From positions 1 to 64,000 of the forward strand of contig CAYPLH010000018.1 of the NCBI GenBank assembly GCA_964411505.1: 64,000 nt of DNA. The letters are read 5' to 3'. The notes beneath the pieces were generated by a model. That model was not told the DNA's origin, ran no database searches, and saw nothing but the letters and a program-made list of their open reading frames with translations. The position numbers and the translations under genes are program-made. This document shows positions 9,585 to 18,676 of the stretch, in pieces. The DNA is from CAYPLH01 sp964411505. GTDB lineage: Bacteria; Bacillota; Clostridia; CAYPLH01; DUMO01. Numbering within the stretch: the stretch's first letter is position 1; the number at the start of each line of letters is the position of its first letter.

Positions 9585-10541
9585 TTATAAAAAAATACTT
9601 AGTGCTCTTTCTATTTTTTCTTTATCTCCATCTTGTAATTGCGGTTCAACAACACTATAAATATTAGGATGGTTCATACGAGTATAGAAGTCTACATTCC
9701 ATTCACGAATTTCATTCTCATTCAAACCATATGAATTCAGCTTTTTAACTCCCTCATCAGTTTCGAATAGTTTTAAATGTTTTTCCAATATATAATCAGG
9801 GAAAACAAGATTTGTGTAATATAAAATATAATAAAATACCTCTTCAAGTGAATACTCTTCAACAAATTTTAGCAGGTAATTTATTTTATTCTTAATATGT
9901 CTATCGTACAAACAGTAGACATCCTGAAACATTTTTTCTGTAAATGGATTACCTAATTTTAAATAATATAACGCATGCATCTCTTTGTAGTGATGCATGC
10001 ACAACTGTATAAATGCTTTTATAGGTGATAGCACCTTTATATGGCAATCATGCAAATCCATATATACGGTATCTGATAAGAATGAGTTCATATCAATTCT
10101 TTTACCCCTATATTCACCCCAAAATATATCAACATTAATATCAACACATAAAAAAGCATCATCGCTGCCTTGGCTCAAATTCTTATAAAATGGCAATACT
10201 TGATGCGAATTCATAAACATAATCTTCTCTTCTCGTGTCAGAGACCTTGGGTTGCCATCGTTGTCTAGAAGGTTATCATTGAAGCCGTGCTTAAGAAATA
10301 CATCCCTAACACTTTTTATATGTTTTCTATCAACTAATATATCAACATCCCCAGAATCTCTATATCCTTTTTCCCCGTACGCCATTACAGATAATGCTTC
10401 GCCTTTAATGACTGCATAATTTAAGTTATCCATATCAAATAATACTGAACTCAACGCTCTATACCAAAGAGCATTCTGCTTAACAATGTCTTCTTTTTGA
10501 CTCCTGAGATTATTAGGATTCACTTGATAATGCTTTTCCAT
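9585..10541 (-). CDS. NTP_transf_5 family nucleotidyltransferase-like protein
   Basis: About 318 residues from the ATG at 10541, which follows AAAGGGA; the longer open frame upstream lacks a start signal and looks non-coding. The nucleotidyltransferase core is seen at VIKGEALSVMAYG and RDSGDVDILVD, the GxxS/DxD arrangement of the uncharacterised NTP_transf_5 family. Such proteins occur in natural-product and polysaccharide loci, usually without an assigned reaction. It lies between the ACP and E1 genes and could adenylylate or guanylylate an intermediate. The family assignment is fairly secure; the function is unknown. Confidence 0.75.
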   Translation of the reverse strand: MEKHYQVNPNNLRSQKEDIVKQNALWYRALSSVLFDMDNLNYAVIKGEALSVMAYGEKGYRDSGDVDILVDRKHIKSVRDVFLKHGFNDNLLDNDGNPRSLTREEKIMFMNSHQVLPFYKNLSQGSDDAFLCVDINVDIFWGEYRGKRIDMNSFLSDTVYMDLHDCHIKVLSPIKAFIQLCMHHYKEMHALYYLKLGNPFTEKMFQDVYCLYDRHIKNKINYLLKFVEEYSLEEVFYYILYYTNLVFPDYILEKHLKLFETDEGVKKLNSYGLNENEIREWNVDFYTRMNHPNIYSVVEPQLQDGDKEKIERALSIFL

Positions 10542-10829
10542 TGTTTTTTCCCTTTCAGTAAATCTAATTATTTTATATTTAATTGTGCAATTAAAAACAG
10601 TTTCATCGGCAGATTTCTTCTGATCATATATTTTAGCTGTTGAACTTTCGCCGCGGCGGAAACAATATATTATTGAGATGCAAAATAGACACAAATAAAG
10701 TTGTGTATTCCTAAACAGCAATTCAACGATTGATACCGATCAGTACCGGATTATTTTACCAATCGTAGTAAACGTTTGTATGATGATAACAGACTTTGCC
10801 CTTACTATACAAAAAAAGTCGCTAATACG

Positions 10830-11081
10830 CTAAAAAGTTTTCAAGGCCTGAATTATTTTATTTATCGAATTTAATCTTTCAAAAATTAAGTAATCATCTG
10901 GAAACTCAATTTTAAATTCATCTTCTAAAGCAACAATGACACGTATAAATTCAATAGAATTCATACCATATTTTGTCAAATCATCATCAAACTGTTCTTT
11001 CGTAAAACAGTATTTCTCTATTACATTGTTTAAAATGTGCAAAACTCTTTGGATATCAATTTCTTTCATATAAGACTCCAT
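10830..11081 (-). CDS. Acyl carrier protein
   Basis: An 83-residue free-standing carrier protein (or 79 residues if it starts at the internal Met5). The phosphopantetheine site is YGMNSIEFI: the serine is present, but the usual aspartate before it is asparagine, a tolerated variant. The helix pattern downstream (VALEDEFKIEFPDDYL) is typical. It is the only carrier protein in the cluster and the probable meeting point of E2, PPTase and the BtrH-like acyltransferase. The 290 bases between it and the ABC gene (11082-11371) show nothing recognisable. Confidence 0.9.
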   Translation of the reverse strand: MESYMKEIDIQRVLHILNNVIEKYCFTKEQFDDDLTKYGMNSIEFIRVIVALEDEFKIEFPDDYLIFERLNSINKIIQALKTF

Positions 11082-11371
11082 TCTGCCGCTAGAAAAGCGG
11101 CAATAATATTAATGAAAACAGGGGGAGATTCCTGCTGATATGATATATTGGAGGCTGCCTATAAGAAGCAGTATGAATCGAGTTGTTGCGAGTTTGTCTT
11201 TTTAGCAACTCAATCAAACATGTTAAATCGTGTAAGGCTTCTTTAGACCTATCACCACGAAACTATTTACTTCTATGACCGAAAATGTACCACTCTGAAT
11301 TTACGGAATAACGCCTTAATATATTCCGCCTCCAATATTTGCTATTGCGAAACTCTGCAGTTATATAAGAA

Positions 11372-13147
11372 TTACCTCTTATACCACTGTGCTTGCGAAT
11401 TCCACATATCAGCATATTTTCCTGGGCGCGATAACAGTTCATCGTGTGTTCCAGTATCAACAATTTTTCCGTCATCCATCACAACGATACGATGAGCTAG
11501 TTTTGTTGATCCTAGACGGTGTGTTACAACTATAGCACATTTCCCTATGGACAGTTGTTTAAATTGAGTGTAAATATTAGTTTCTTCTATTGGATCAATA
11601 GCGGCTGTCGGTTCATCTAACACAATAAATCCATTCTCACGATATAATCCACGTGCTATGGCTAAACGCTGCCATTGTCCACCCGACAAATCTATTCCAT
11701 TGAATTCAGGAGACAGCATAGTACCTAATCCTACGTCATCGTATTCAAATTCTACACTTGCTTTTTTCAGGACTTCTTCTACCCTTGATTCATTTAATAC
11801 ATCCTCTGCATTACTTATGGTTACATTTTCACCTAGTGTCATCTTATACCGTTGATATTTCTGGAAAACACCTGATATTCCTTTATATATGGCAGATGGT
11901 ACAGTGAGCATTGTATCCATACCAGCAACTATTATTTTACCTTTAGATGGACAATACAGTCCAATTAACAACCTAACTAATGTACTTTTTCCAGCTCCGT
12001 TCTCTCCCACTATTGCAATCGTTTCGCCATCAGCAATTGACAGTGACACATCACAAACTGCAGGCTTGTCCTTACCAGGATAAGTAAAACTGATATTCTC
12101 AGCTACTATACCTTTAGTAAAGTCATATGTATCTTCAACTCCCGTCCTTCCCGGCATATCCATCAAAAAAACAAAGTTAGCAACTTTACCAATATTCCTA
12201 TTTATGTTTCCTAACTCCCATTGAAACATCCCGAACATAATATTAAATATCTGCCCTAAAGCTGAAAAAACTGCCGCAAATGCCCCTACTGTAATCTCAC
12301 CGGACATTGTTGAAACAAACAACAAATATGATGACATTCCCATTCCTACAAAAGTAAAAAGATTTAATGCTAACTGTAATAATGCAATTTTGCGTTCAGC
12401 TTTCCACTGATAGCGTATGAGCAAAAATAAAGTGTTATTGAATAATTTATATAAAAACTTAAATGCTCCTAAAATACGGGTTTCTTTATAATATTCTCTA
12501 TCACATAAAGTTTTTTTATAATATTCATATTCACGACGTAGTGGCGCACTTTGTTTTTCGAGTTTAGTAAAAATTTTTACACGTACAACTTGTAATAATA
12601 AAGCAGGAATAAATGCTAATATTAATGTAATCATTAGTATGGGATTCAAATTAAAAAGATACATTCCCACCGAGAAGAAATAGAGTCCCTCAAAAAAAAG
12701 TAAACTAATTAAAGTAAAACAGATAGTCGTTAAAGGGAGTATCCCCTCCTTAGCCTTATTAAGACTATCCAAAAAAATAGTATCTTCAAATTTCTCTGGT
12801 TCAATATATTGAAGTTTTTTATGCAGCATAGTTCTAATAATAGCGCTAGATTTTTCCCTAACAACAGTCGAATAAAAATCATGTATACCATCCACCACAT
12901 TTTGCCAAAAAACTAATATAGTCATAACAAGCAATGGTATCACACAACCCCCAAAATCAAGATGCCCTGATGCCGCATGAGTGATTGCATCAAAAAGTCG
13001 TTGAGTTGCAATAATTCCAGCAGTAATCGATAATGAATTAATAACATTAATCAATATGAAAACTATCGTTTGTTTAGGCAAAGCCCTGAATTGCATGGGT
13101 ATAATTCGTAATATAAGTCTAGTAAAAGAATAATTTACTTTATTCAT
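11372..13147 (-). CDS. ABC exporter half-transporter B
   Basis: About 591 residues with an N-terminal six-helix membrane domain (about 20-320) and a C-terminal ATPase. The Walker A is VGENGAGKST, the signature LSGGQWQRLAIARGL and the Walker B FIVLDEPTAAIDP, with the H-loop at VVTHRLGS. The start at ATG 13147 forms an ATGA overlap with the upstream exporter gene and follows GAGGAG, so the two half-transporters are translated together and probably form a heterodimer. It is likely to export the cluster product or provide self-resistance. Confidence 0.9.
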   Translation of the reverse strand: MNKVNYSFTRLILRIIPMQFRALPKQTIVFILINVINSLSITAGIIATQRLFDAITHAASGHLDFGGCVIPLLVMTILVFWQNVVDGIHDFYSTVVREKSSAIIRTMLHKKLQYIEPEKFEDTIFLDSLNKAKEGILPLTTICFTLISLLFFEGLYFFSVGMYLFNLNPILMITLILAFIPALLLQVVRVKIFTKLEKQSAPLRREYEYYKKTLCDREYYKETRILGAFKFLYKLFNNTLFLLIRYQWKAERKIALLQLALNLFTFVGMGMSSYLLFVSTMSGEITVGAFAAVFSALGQIFNIMFGMFQWELGNINRNIGKVANFVFLMDMPGRTGVEDTYDFTKGIVAENISFTYPGKDKPAVCDVSLSIADGETIAIVGENGAGKSTLVRLLIGLYCPSKGKIIVAGMDTMLTVPSAIYKGISGVFQKYQRYKMTLGENVTISNAEDVLNESRVEEVLKKASVEFEYDDVGLGTMLSPEFNGIDLSGGQWQRLAIARGLYRENGFIVLDEPTAAIDPIEETNIYTQFKQLSIGKCAIVVTHRLGSTKLAHRIVVMDDGKIVDTGTHDELLSRPGKYADMWNSQAQWYKR

Positions 13148-14934
13148 TGATACCAACTCCTCTGAGCCTCAAACATATCGTAATAGATGCCGCTCTTAGT
13201 CATAAGCTTTTCGTGAGTGCCACGCTCGACAATCTTTCCGTTGTCAATAACCAAAATCTCATTTGCTAGTTTTGTAGAACCTAAGCGATGGCTAATAAAC
13301 ACTGTTGTTTTATTATACATTAGCCCTTCATAATCTGCATATATCTGACTTTCAGCAATCGGATCAAGTGCAGCAGTGGGTTCGTCAAGTATTTTTACTG
13401 GGGCACGACTTATAAGCGACCGTGCTATGGCTATTCTTTGCCACTGCCCGCCTGATATATCTTGTCCATTCTCTTTTATCTTACCTAGTGGCGTATCAAT
13501 GTGATCCTTTAAATTATCAATTGTTTCATCTAACCCTGCAGATTTCGCCGCTTCGAATACACGTTTATGCACATTTCTCCCAGAAATGTCGCCAAATGAA
13601 ATATTTTCTTTAAGTGATATGTAGTATTTAGCAAAATCTTGATATACAACCGAAAAAAGTGCCTTAAGAGTACTTTGCTTGTATGTCCTGAGTTCTTTAC
13701 CGTTTATTAATATCTCTCCTTCGTAATCTGCATAAAGACCAGTCATCAATTTGATGATGGTGGTTTTGCCAGATCCGTTTTTGCCGACAAAAGCGTAATG
13801 ATTTCCATTGTGAAGCGTAAAAGACAACCCATCTATAATATATCTATCATTACTGGGATACTTGAATCGAACATTGCGAAATTCGGCCGAGCAAAAATTT
13901 AAAGGGTCTAAATCTGGTTGGCTTAATGCATCAGCTGTTTTACTCAAGGTAGAAAAGACAGTTAAGTCCTTCATATATTCACCCGTACTGGCTATGGTTT
14001 GTAGTGATCCTGACATCATCCAACCCATTTGATATATTAACGCAACTACAGCACCAATTATTCCCATAAACATACCAGCTGACAACTGACCAGTTATCAC
14101 TGGGCTTATTAATACTAACGCAATAAACATGACAATAGAATTCAAACCAATGGATGAACCTTTTGCGATTAATAATTGCTTTGCTGTTACTTTTAATTGC
14201 AGTATGTGCCCAGATTCAAACTGTTCTTGCCAACGATTATTCACACTATTTATATATCCGAATAATGAACGTTCCTCAATGCTATCACGCCCTGTAAGCA
14301 CTTCATCAAGATAATTTGTACGTCTATTAAATTTTTCTGCATCACGGGTTGCTTGATATGTTTTTTTTCCTGCTCTCATAGAAAGCCAGAATGTAGGAAT
14401 TGAAAATATTAAAATTAATATTGCCGCCCACCATACATGCGTCATTATTAAAACCAATACGGAAATGATTCGCAAAATAATAATTAATATTTGCATATAT
14501 GAACTAAAACCATTTATTATTCGGCTCACTGGATTAGAGGATACACGGGAAATCAATTCCCATACCTTAACATCCTCTATATGTTTAAAATCTAAAGAAG
14601 CATGTATTTCAACCATAACAGGAGTTAGTTTATGTTGCAATTGCAAACTTGTACGTGAACTCACCAATGAAACAAAAGAATTAAGTGTATGATTCACTCC
14701 CAACACTAACATAAGCAGTATAAGTGGCAAATAAATATCATTTTGATGGCCTTCTCCTTGTAATATAACAATAGCAGTATCAACAAAATTGGCCGTTGTT
14801 AATGTTGTTGCTGCTGTTGATGTGAGAGCGATGATAATCGACAACAACGCATATATTGTGGCACAAAAAGGTGATGCTTGAAATGTCAGTTTCAATGCAT
14901 CTATAGCCTTGTATGTTTTTTGAGGTATATTCAT
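13144..14934 (-). CDS. ABC exporter half-transporter A
   Basis: A 596-residue exporter with six predicted membrane helices and a C-terminal nucleotide-binding domain. The Walker A is VGKNGSGKTT, the signature DISGGQWQRIAIARSL and the Walker B VKILDEPTAALDP, with the H-loop at FISHRLGS. AAAGGG precedes the ATG. It overlaps the second exporter gene by four bases. Both ATPase sites look intact, so neither subunit is an obvious degenerate partner. The substrate is inferred from context only. Confidence 0.9.
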   Translation of the reverse strand: MNIPQKTYKAIDALKLTFQASPFCATIYALLSIIIALTSTAATTLTTANFVDTAIVILQGEGHQNDIYLPLILLMLVLGVNHTLNSFVSLVSSRTSLQLQHKLTPVMVEIHASLDFKHIEDVKVWELISRVSSNPVSRIINGFSSYMQILIIILRIISVLVLIMTHVWWAAILILIFSIPTFWLSMRAGKKTYQATRDAEKFNRRTNYLDEVLTGRDSIEERSLFGYINSVNNRWQEQFESGHILQLKVTAKQLLIAKGSSIGLNSIVMFIALVLISPVITGQLSAGMFMGIIGAVVALIYQMGWMMSGSLQTIASTGEYMKDLTVFSTLSKTADALSQPDLDPLNFCSAEFRNVRFKYPSNDRYIIDGLSFTLHNGNHYAFVGKNGSGKTTIIKLMTGLYADYEGEILINGKELRTYKQSTLKALFSVVYQDFAKYYISLKENISFGDISGRNVHKRVFEAAKSAGLDETIDNLKDHIDTPLGKIKENGQDISGGQWQRIAIARSLISRAPVKILDEPTAALDPIAESQIYADYEGLMYNKTTVFISHRLGSTKLANEILVIDNGKIVERGTHEKLMTKSGIYYDMFEAQRSWYQ

Positions 14935-15008
14935 AAATATTTCCCTTTAATTATTTTATAGTTACATAGTATACAATAATGATGACATTATTTTTTATTT
15001 TAATAAAT

Positions 15009-15965
15009 TCAAGATAGGGATATTATTTTTCCGTTATTTCTCGCGCTGTCCCTCAAAGTTTCCATTACTTTTATCGTTGTAGATGAGCTTTCCGGTGCGT
15101 TTTGAGTGTTTATAGCATCTAAGTATATCATATCGAACAAATACTCAATTTCTTTTAAATACATATCTTCATTATCGAATCCATGTTCCCATGCAATTCT
15201 ATCTTGAGGATATATCGTAATTTTATTGTTATCATAGACTATCGTGGATTTTTCAAAGCCTATGCGATAATCCGATGTGAATTCTAAACCTTGCTGTGTC
15301 CAATCAGCGATAGCTAAAACCGTAATATCATCATAAAATAAGAAAGAATATACAACATCATCAACAGAGTATATATTAGAAGTTACACATGAAACTGCAT
15401 TAGGTTCCCCAAATATAAACCGGATTATATCAATATCATGTATATGCATATCTAATAAGCATCCGCCTGATTTGTTAAAATCTAAAAGCCAATCAGCCCA
15501 TAAAGGAGGAGCACTATATCTTCTAAATACCGCAGAAAGAGGTTTCCCAAATGTTTTGTTTTGTATATTCTCTTTTAAATAAAGATATTCTTCACTAAAT
15601 CGAAGACAATGGCCAATCATTAATTTACCTTTAGCTTTTTTGCTTTCTGATAATATTTCTCTGCACTCTGTTAATTTGAGGGCCATTGGTTTTTCGCAAA
15701 AAACATGATATCCTCGTTTAAGAATATTTATAACGAAATCAGCATGTAAATAAGTTGGCAGACAAATATCAATTAAGTTTATTTGTTCTCTTTCCAACAT
15801 ATTTTCCAAATCAGAATATAATTTTATTCCTGCATATTGTAATTTGTAAAATGTATCAAAGGCAGATACTAATCGAGCTTTTCCTTTGCTTTCTAGCTTT
15901 TTGAATGCTGGCACATGTGCTTTTCATGCCATATCTCCAAATCCAATTATTGCCGCGCTAATCAT
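15009..15965 (-). pseudogene. Gfo/Idh/MocA oxidoreductase with in-frame TGA
   Basis: From ATG 15965 (AAGGAT upstream) the frame reads MISAAIIGFGDMA, a stop codon (TGA, 15924-15926), then KAHVPAFKKLE and a complete Gfo/Idh protein. The GxGxxA nucleotide-binding loop is split by the stop at codon 14. The remainder has DICLPTYLHA, the catalytic CEKPMAL lysine and a C-terminal sheet domain with HIHDIDIIRF. A start at the internal GTG 15914 would lack the dinucleotide-binding loop and should be inactive. In kanosamine-type pathways such enzymes oxidise a sugar before a DegT aminotransferase acts, and a DegT gene is present here. It is a recent nonsense mutation, a readthrough site or a sequence error. 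Confidence 0.85.
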
Positions 15966-16012
15966 TTAATCAATCCTTATATTTTCTTATTCATTTTTGT
16001 TAGAATTAAAAA

Positions 16013-17362
16013 TTACTTTATATTTCCTAATGCCAATTTTCTCATGGCATTTAAATACTTATTGGTATTATCAATAGAGTATTTACCAAATATATTATTT
16101 AACGACGCTATAATTTCTTTAAAATTCTTTTGTGAAATACAGTCATTATATATTTCGAATTCAATTTCTTTAAAAAATTCAGAATGGTTATTATATTTAT
16201 CACAAATACACTCTGACTCATCAAAAGACAGCATACCTACTAAAAAAGAAGGATCTTCTTTATTCAACACCAAAAATACATCTCGATTTGTTTTAATGTC
16301 AGCAATTTTTTCCAATTTACTCGATAACTTGCGATTAAACTGTTTGTTTAATAGATTATTGGCTCTACAACCACTATTAATAATCTCGTCGTTGCAATAA
16401 TTGTGGAATTTAGTCATATATTCAATTCTTGAGGAAAATAGTCCTTTATCAGTTTGAGGCACCTTATAAAACAAATTTCTTCTTTGATTATTGTGCGTCT
16501 TCCGTATTCTGTACGACAAATTATTAATGAGTAAAATGTTTTCTACATCAAAATATTCATCTTCTATTAGGTTGTGATCTTCATATATGACTGTGAAAAC
16601 CTTTTTTAGTTCATTAATAAGAGTATCCTTTATATCGTTTGTATAGTTCTTGATTTTTAATTCTAATTCGACATTTTCTCCATCAAATTTATATTTTGTA
16701 TAAAACTTATCAAAATATCCAGAAAGTAGATTATCATTCAAGGTGTTTAAATAACTTGAAATACCTTGTGAATGTATTATCTCATTCAAATTAACACTTT
16801 CGTCGAATTCACCTATTACATATTTAGGTTCTTGAATAGCATTCAAATTAAATTTTTTCACAATTTCTTCAAAAGTACTTTTTGTGTTCTCAAATTCAAT
16901 TTCAAAATAGTAATATGGCAAAGAAGATGCTCTCATATTATAGGGATCAACTCCTACAATACGGTCAAAACTAATTCTAAAATCATTTTTTTCAAAGCCT
17001 ATTGTCATTCTTTCTTTATATATGATTGATGATATATTATTAAAATTCATTTTTTCATTTTCATAATATTCATTTTTTTCACTCATTTCTATGTTAATAA
17101 TCTTTCCATCATTTTGAATAATCGACTTTTTAACATTACTCAATATGAACGCACCCTGATAGTCTTTAAATTTATATACATTTTTTTCATCATCATCCTC
17201 GGTGGGAAAATAAAAATGAATGGCAGGAGATATTTTCACTTTATTGGCAACATACTTTCTTCCGTTAATTTTAAAATCTTCTTCAAAAACACACTTAATT
17301 ATATGCTTGATAACATCTTCATCAGCATAAAAAGTGAACTCTTTCTCATAATTAATATTCAT
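16013..17362 (-). CDS. Tandem CYTH/triphosphate-tunnel-like protein
   Basis: A 449-residue protein not closely like anything I can name. It appears to contain two related beta-rich repeats. The second starts around residue 228 with VELELKIKN, the ExExK signature of CYTH (triphosphate tunnel metalloenzyme) domains, and continues with LSYRIRKTHNNQR and a lysine/arginine/glutamate-alternating strand pattern ending EIEFEIYN. The first half begins NYEKEFTFY and has YYFEIEFE. CYTH proteins hydrolyse or cyclise triphosphate compounds with Mg. The ATG follows GGAGG. It sits between the aminotransferase and oxidoreductase genes. The fold call is moderate; activity is inferred. Confidence 0.55.
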   Translation of the reverse strand: MNINYEKEFTFYADEDVIKHIIKCVFEEDFKINGRKYVANKVKISPAIHFYFPTEDDDEKNVYKFKDYQGAFILSNVKKSIIQNDGKIINIEMSEKNEYYENEKMNFNNISSIIYKERMTIGFEKNDFRISFDRIVGVDPYNMRASSLPYYYFEIEFENTKSTFEEIVKKFNLNAIQEPKYVIGEFDESVNLNEIIHSQGISSYLNTLNDNLLSGYFDKFYTKYKFDGENVELELKIKNYTNDIKDTLINELKKVFTVIYEDHNLIEDEYFDVENILLINNLSYRIRKTHNNQRRNLFYKVPQTDKGLFSSRIEYMTKFHNYCNDEIINSGCRANNLLNKQFNRKLSSKLEKIADIKTNRDVFLVLNKEDPSFLVGMLSFDESECICDKYNNHSEFFKEIEFEIYNDCISQKNFKEIIASLNNIFGKYSIDNTNKYLNAMRKLALGNIK

Positions 17363-17383
17363 ATTTTTGCCTCCAAACTATAA

Positions 17384-18676
17384 TTATTTTAAGTTGTATT
17401 TATTAATAAGCGTAATACGCTGTTCTATGGGGAGTGTATCGGTAGCACCATCAATCATATTCCATGCAGACAAAAAAGTCCGCTCTATAGTAACATTAGT
17501 ATTTTTTAAGCGGTGAAAATTATTGATAAGTGTTTCAATAGTCTCTGTAAACCGTCGGATAAATTCTTTTAAAACAGTATCATTGAAACTCCAAGAAAGG
17601 CATTGATTATCACCTTCATAAAAACAAATCCCGTGAGATACAGCTTCTCTATAAAATGCATTTTGTAATTCATCAGTACCAAATACGAAATGAAAAACTG
17701 GACCAGAACCATTAACTTCAATAGGTAATTTAGAATCTTTACAAATATTCTTTAATAGTTTGAGTAAATTTGTGCCTTGCTTAATAATTTTTTCATATAC
17801 ACATTGATTTTCCATAAATTTTAATGTTGCGCTGGCAGCAGTTATAGATACCATGTCATAAAATGAAGTAAATGTATAATATTTTGTATTCTGCATGATA
17901 TCTGCGCGACCGATTAGACAAGAAATCCTGTGCCCATTTGCAAGTCCTTTTGAAAAAGTATACATATCTATGGATTTATTTGTTATCTGCTCCAACGAAG
18001 AACCATATCTATACCGAAATCCTTGCTTAACATCATCGCAGCATACTATGATATTATAAATATGACACATTTCGATAATTTGAAGTAGTGTTTCTTTTTT
18101 TATGTAAGTATAATCAGGCGATATGATTAAGAGAGCTATGTCGTTTTTATGATTTGCAATGATTTTTTCTAATAATTCGGGTATGAAAAAGAAATTTATC
18201 ATTTTTTCATCATTTATTTCTAATAACTCCTTGTCCCAGATATCCCACATGGGATCCCAACCATGATAACCGGCACTTAAAATTATTTTTTTACCTGTAG
18301 CCGCGCGCGCGGCTCCAACAGCGGCACGGCATGCCGCTGTACCAGTTCCATAAAAAGCTATTTTGGGCTGATTGATTTGTACGCCTCTTTGAATTTGCTC
18401 AGTTAATGTAACAATTAATTCATTGGGTCCAGTATAATTACTTTTATTTTCCTGAAGCATTCTTATAATTGCCTGATTAACAACATCAGCATTATGACCG
18501 ATCATAACAGAGCCTTTTCCATTCACAAAATCAATATAATCTTTATCATCTTCGCCATATAGATAACAGCCCTTTGCAGAACGAAAAAAAATTCGTTGTG
18601 TTCCTGATCCGTCATATGGCGAATAGACCTGTGGAGCTATTTGTGATAATTGCTTTTCCCAATTATAAATTTTCAT
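17384..18676 (-). CDS. Class III PLP aminotransferase (GSA-aminomutase-like)
   Basis: About 430 residues from ATG 18676, eight bases after GGAGG; it overlaps the radical SAM gene by 14 bases. The protein resembles glutamate-1-semialdehyde aminomutase and related class III aminotransferases. It has GKGSVMIGH, YGTGTAACRAAVGAARAATG for phosphate binding, CCDDVKQGFR for the pyridine-nitrogen aspartate and TFSKGLANGH with the PLP lysine. It would install or shift an amino group on a cluster intermediate. Whether it works as aminotransferase or aminomutase cannot be told from sequence. Confidence 0.88.
   Translation of the reverse strand: MKIYNWEKQLSQIAPQVYSPYDGSGTQRIFFRSAKGCYLYGEDDKDYIDFVNGKGSVMIGHNADVVNQAIIRMLQENKSNYTGPNELIVTLTEQIQRGVQINQPKIAFYGTGTAACRAAVGAARAATGKKIILSAGYHGWDPMWDIWDKELLEINDEKMINFFFIPELLEKIIANHKNDIALLIISPDYTYIKKETLLQIIEMCHIYNIIVCCDDVKQGFRYRYGSSLEQITNKSIDMYTFSKGLANGHRISCLIGRADIMQNTKYYTFTSFYDMVSITAASATLKFMENQCVYEKIIKQGTNLLKLLKNICKDSKLPIEVNGSGPVFHFVFGTDELQNAFYREAVSHGICFYEGDNQCLSWSFNDTVLKEFIRRFTETIETLINNFHRLKNTNVTIERTFLSAWNMIDGATDTLPIEQRITLINKYNLK

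Noticed and set aside
10542..10721. N-terminal extension of the NTP_transf_5 gene
   Set aside because: The added 60 residues are cysteine-rich and low quality, with no ribosome site; ATG 10541 has one.
11263..11475. 70-residue minus-strand ORF next to the ABC exporter
   Set aside because: It lies mostly over the end of the ABC gene in another frame and resembles nothing.
15009..15914. Intact 301-residue oxidoreductase from GTG 15914
   Set aside because: It would omit the dinucleotide-binding loop, which is present just upstream in frame beyond a TGA; the gene is better described as broken.
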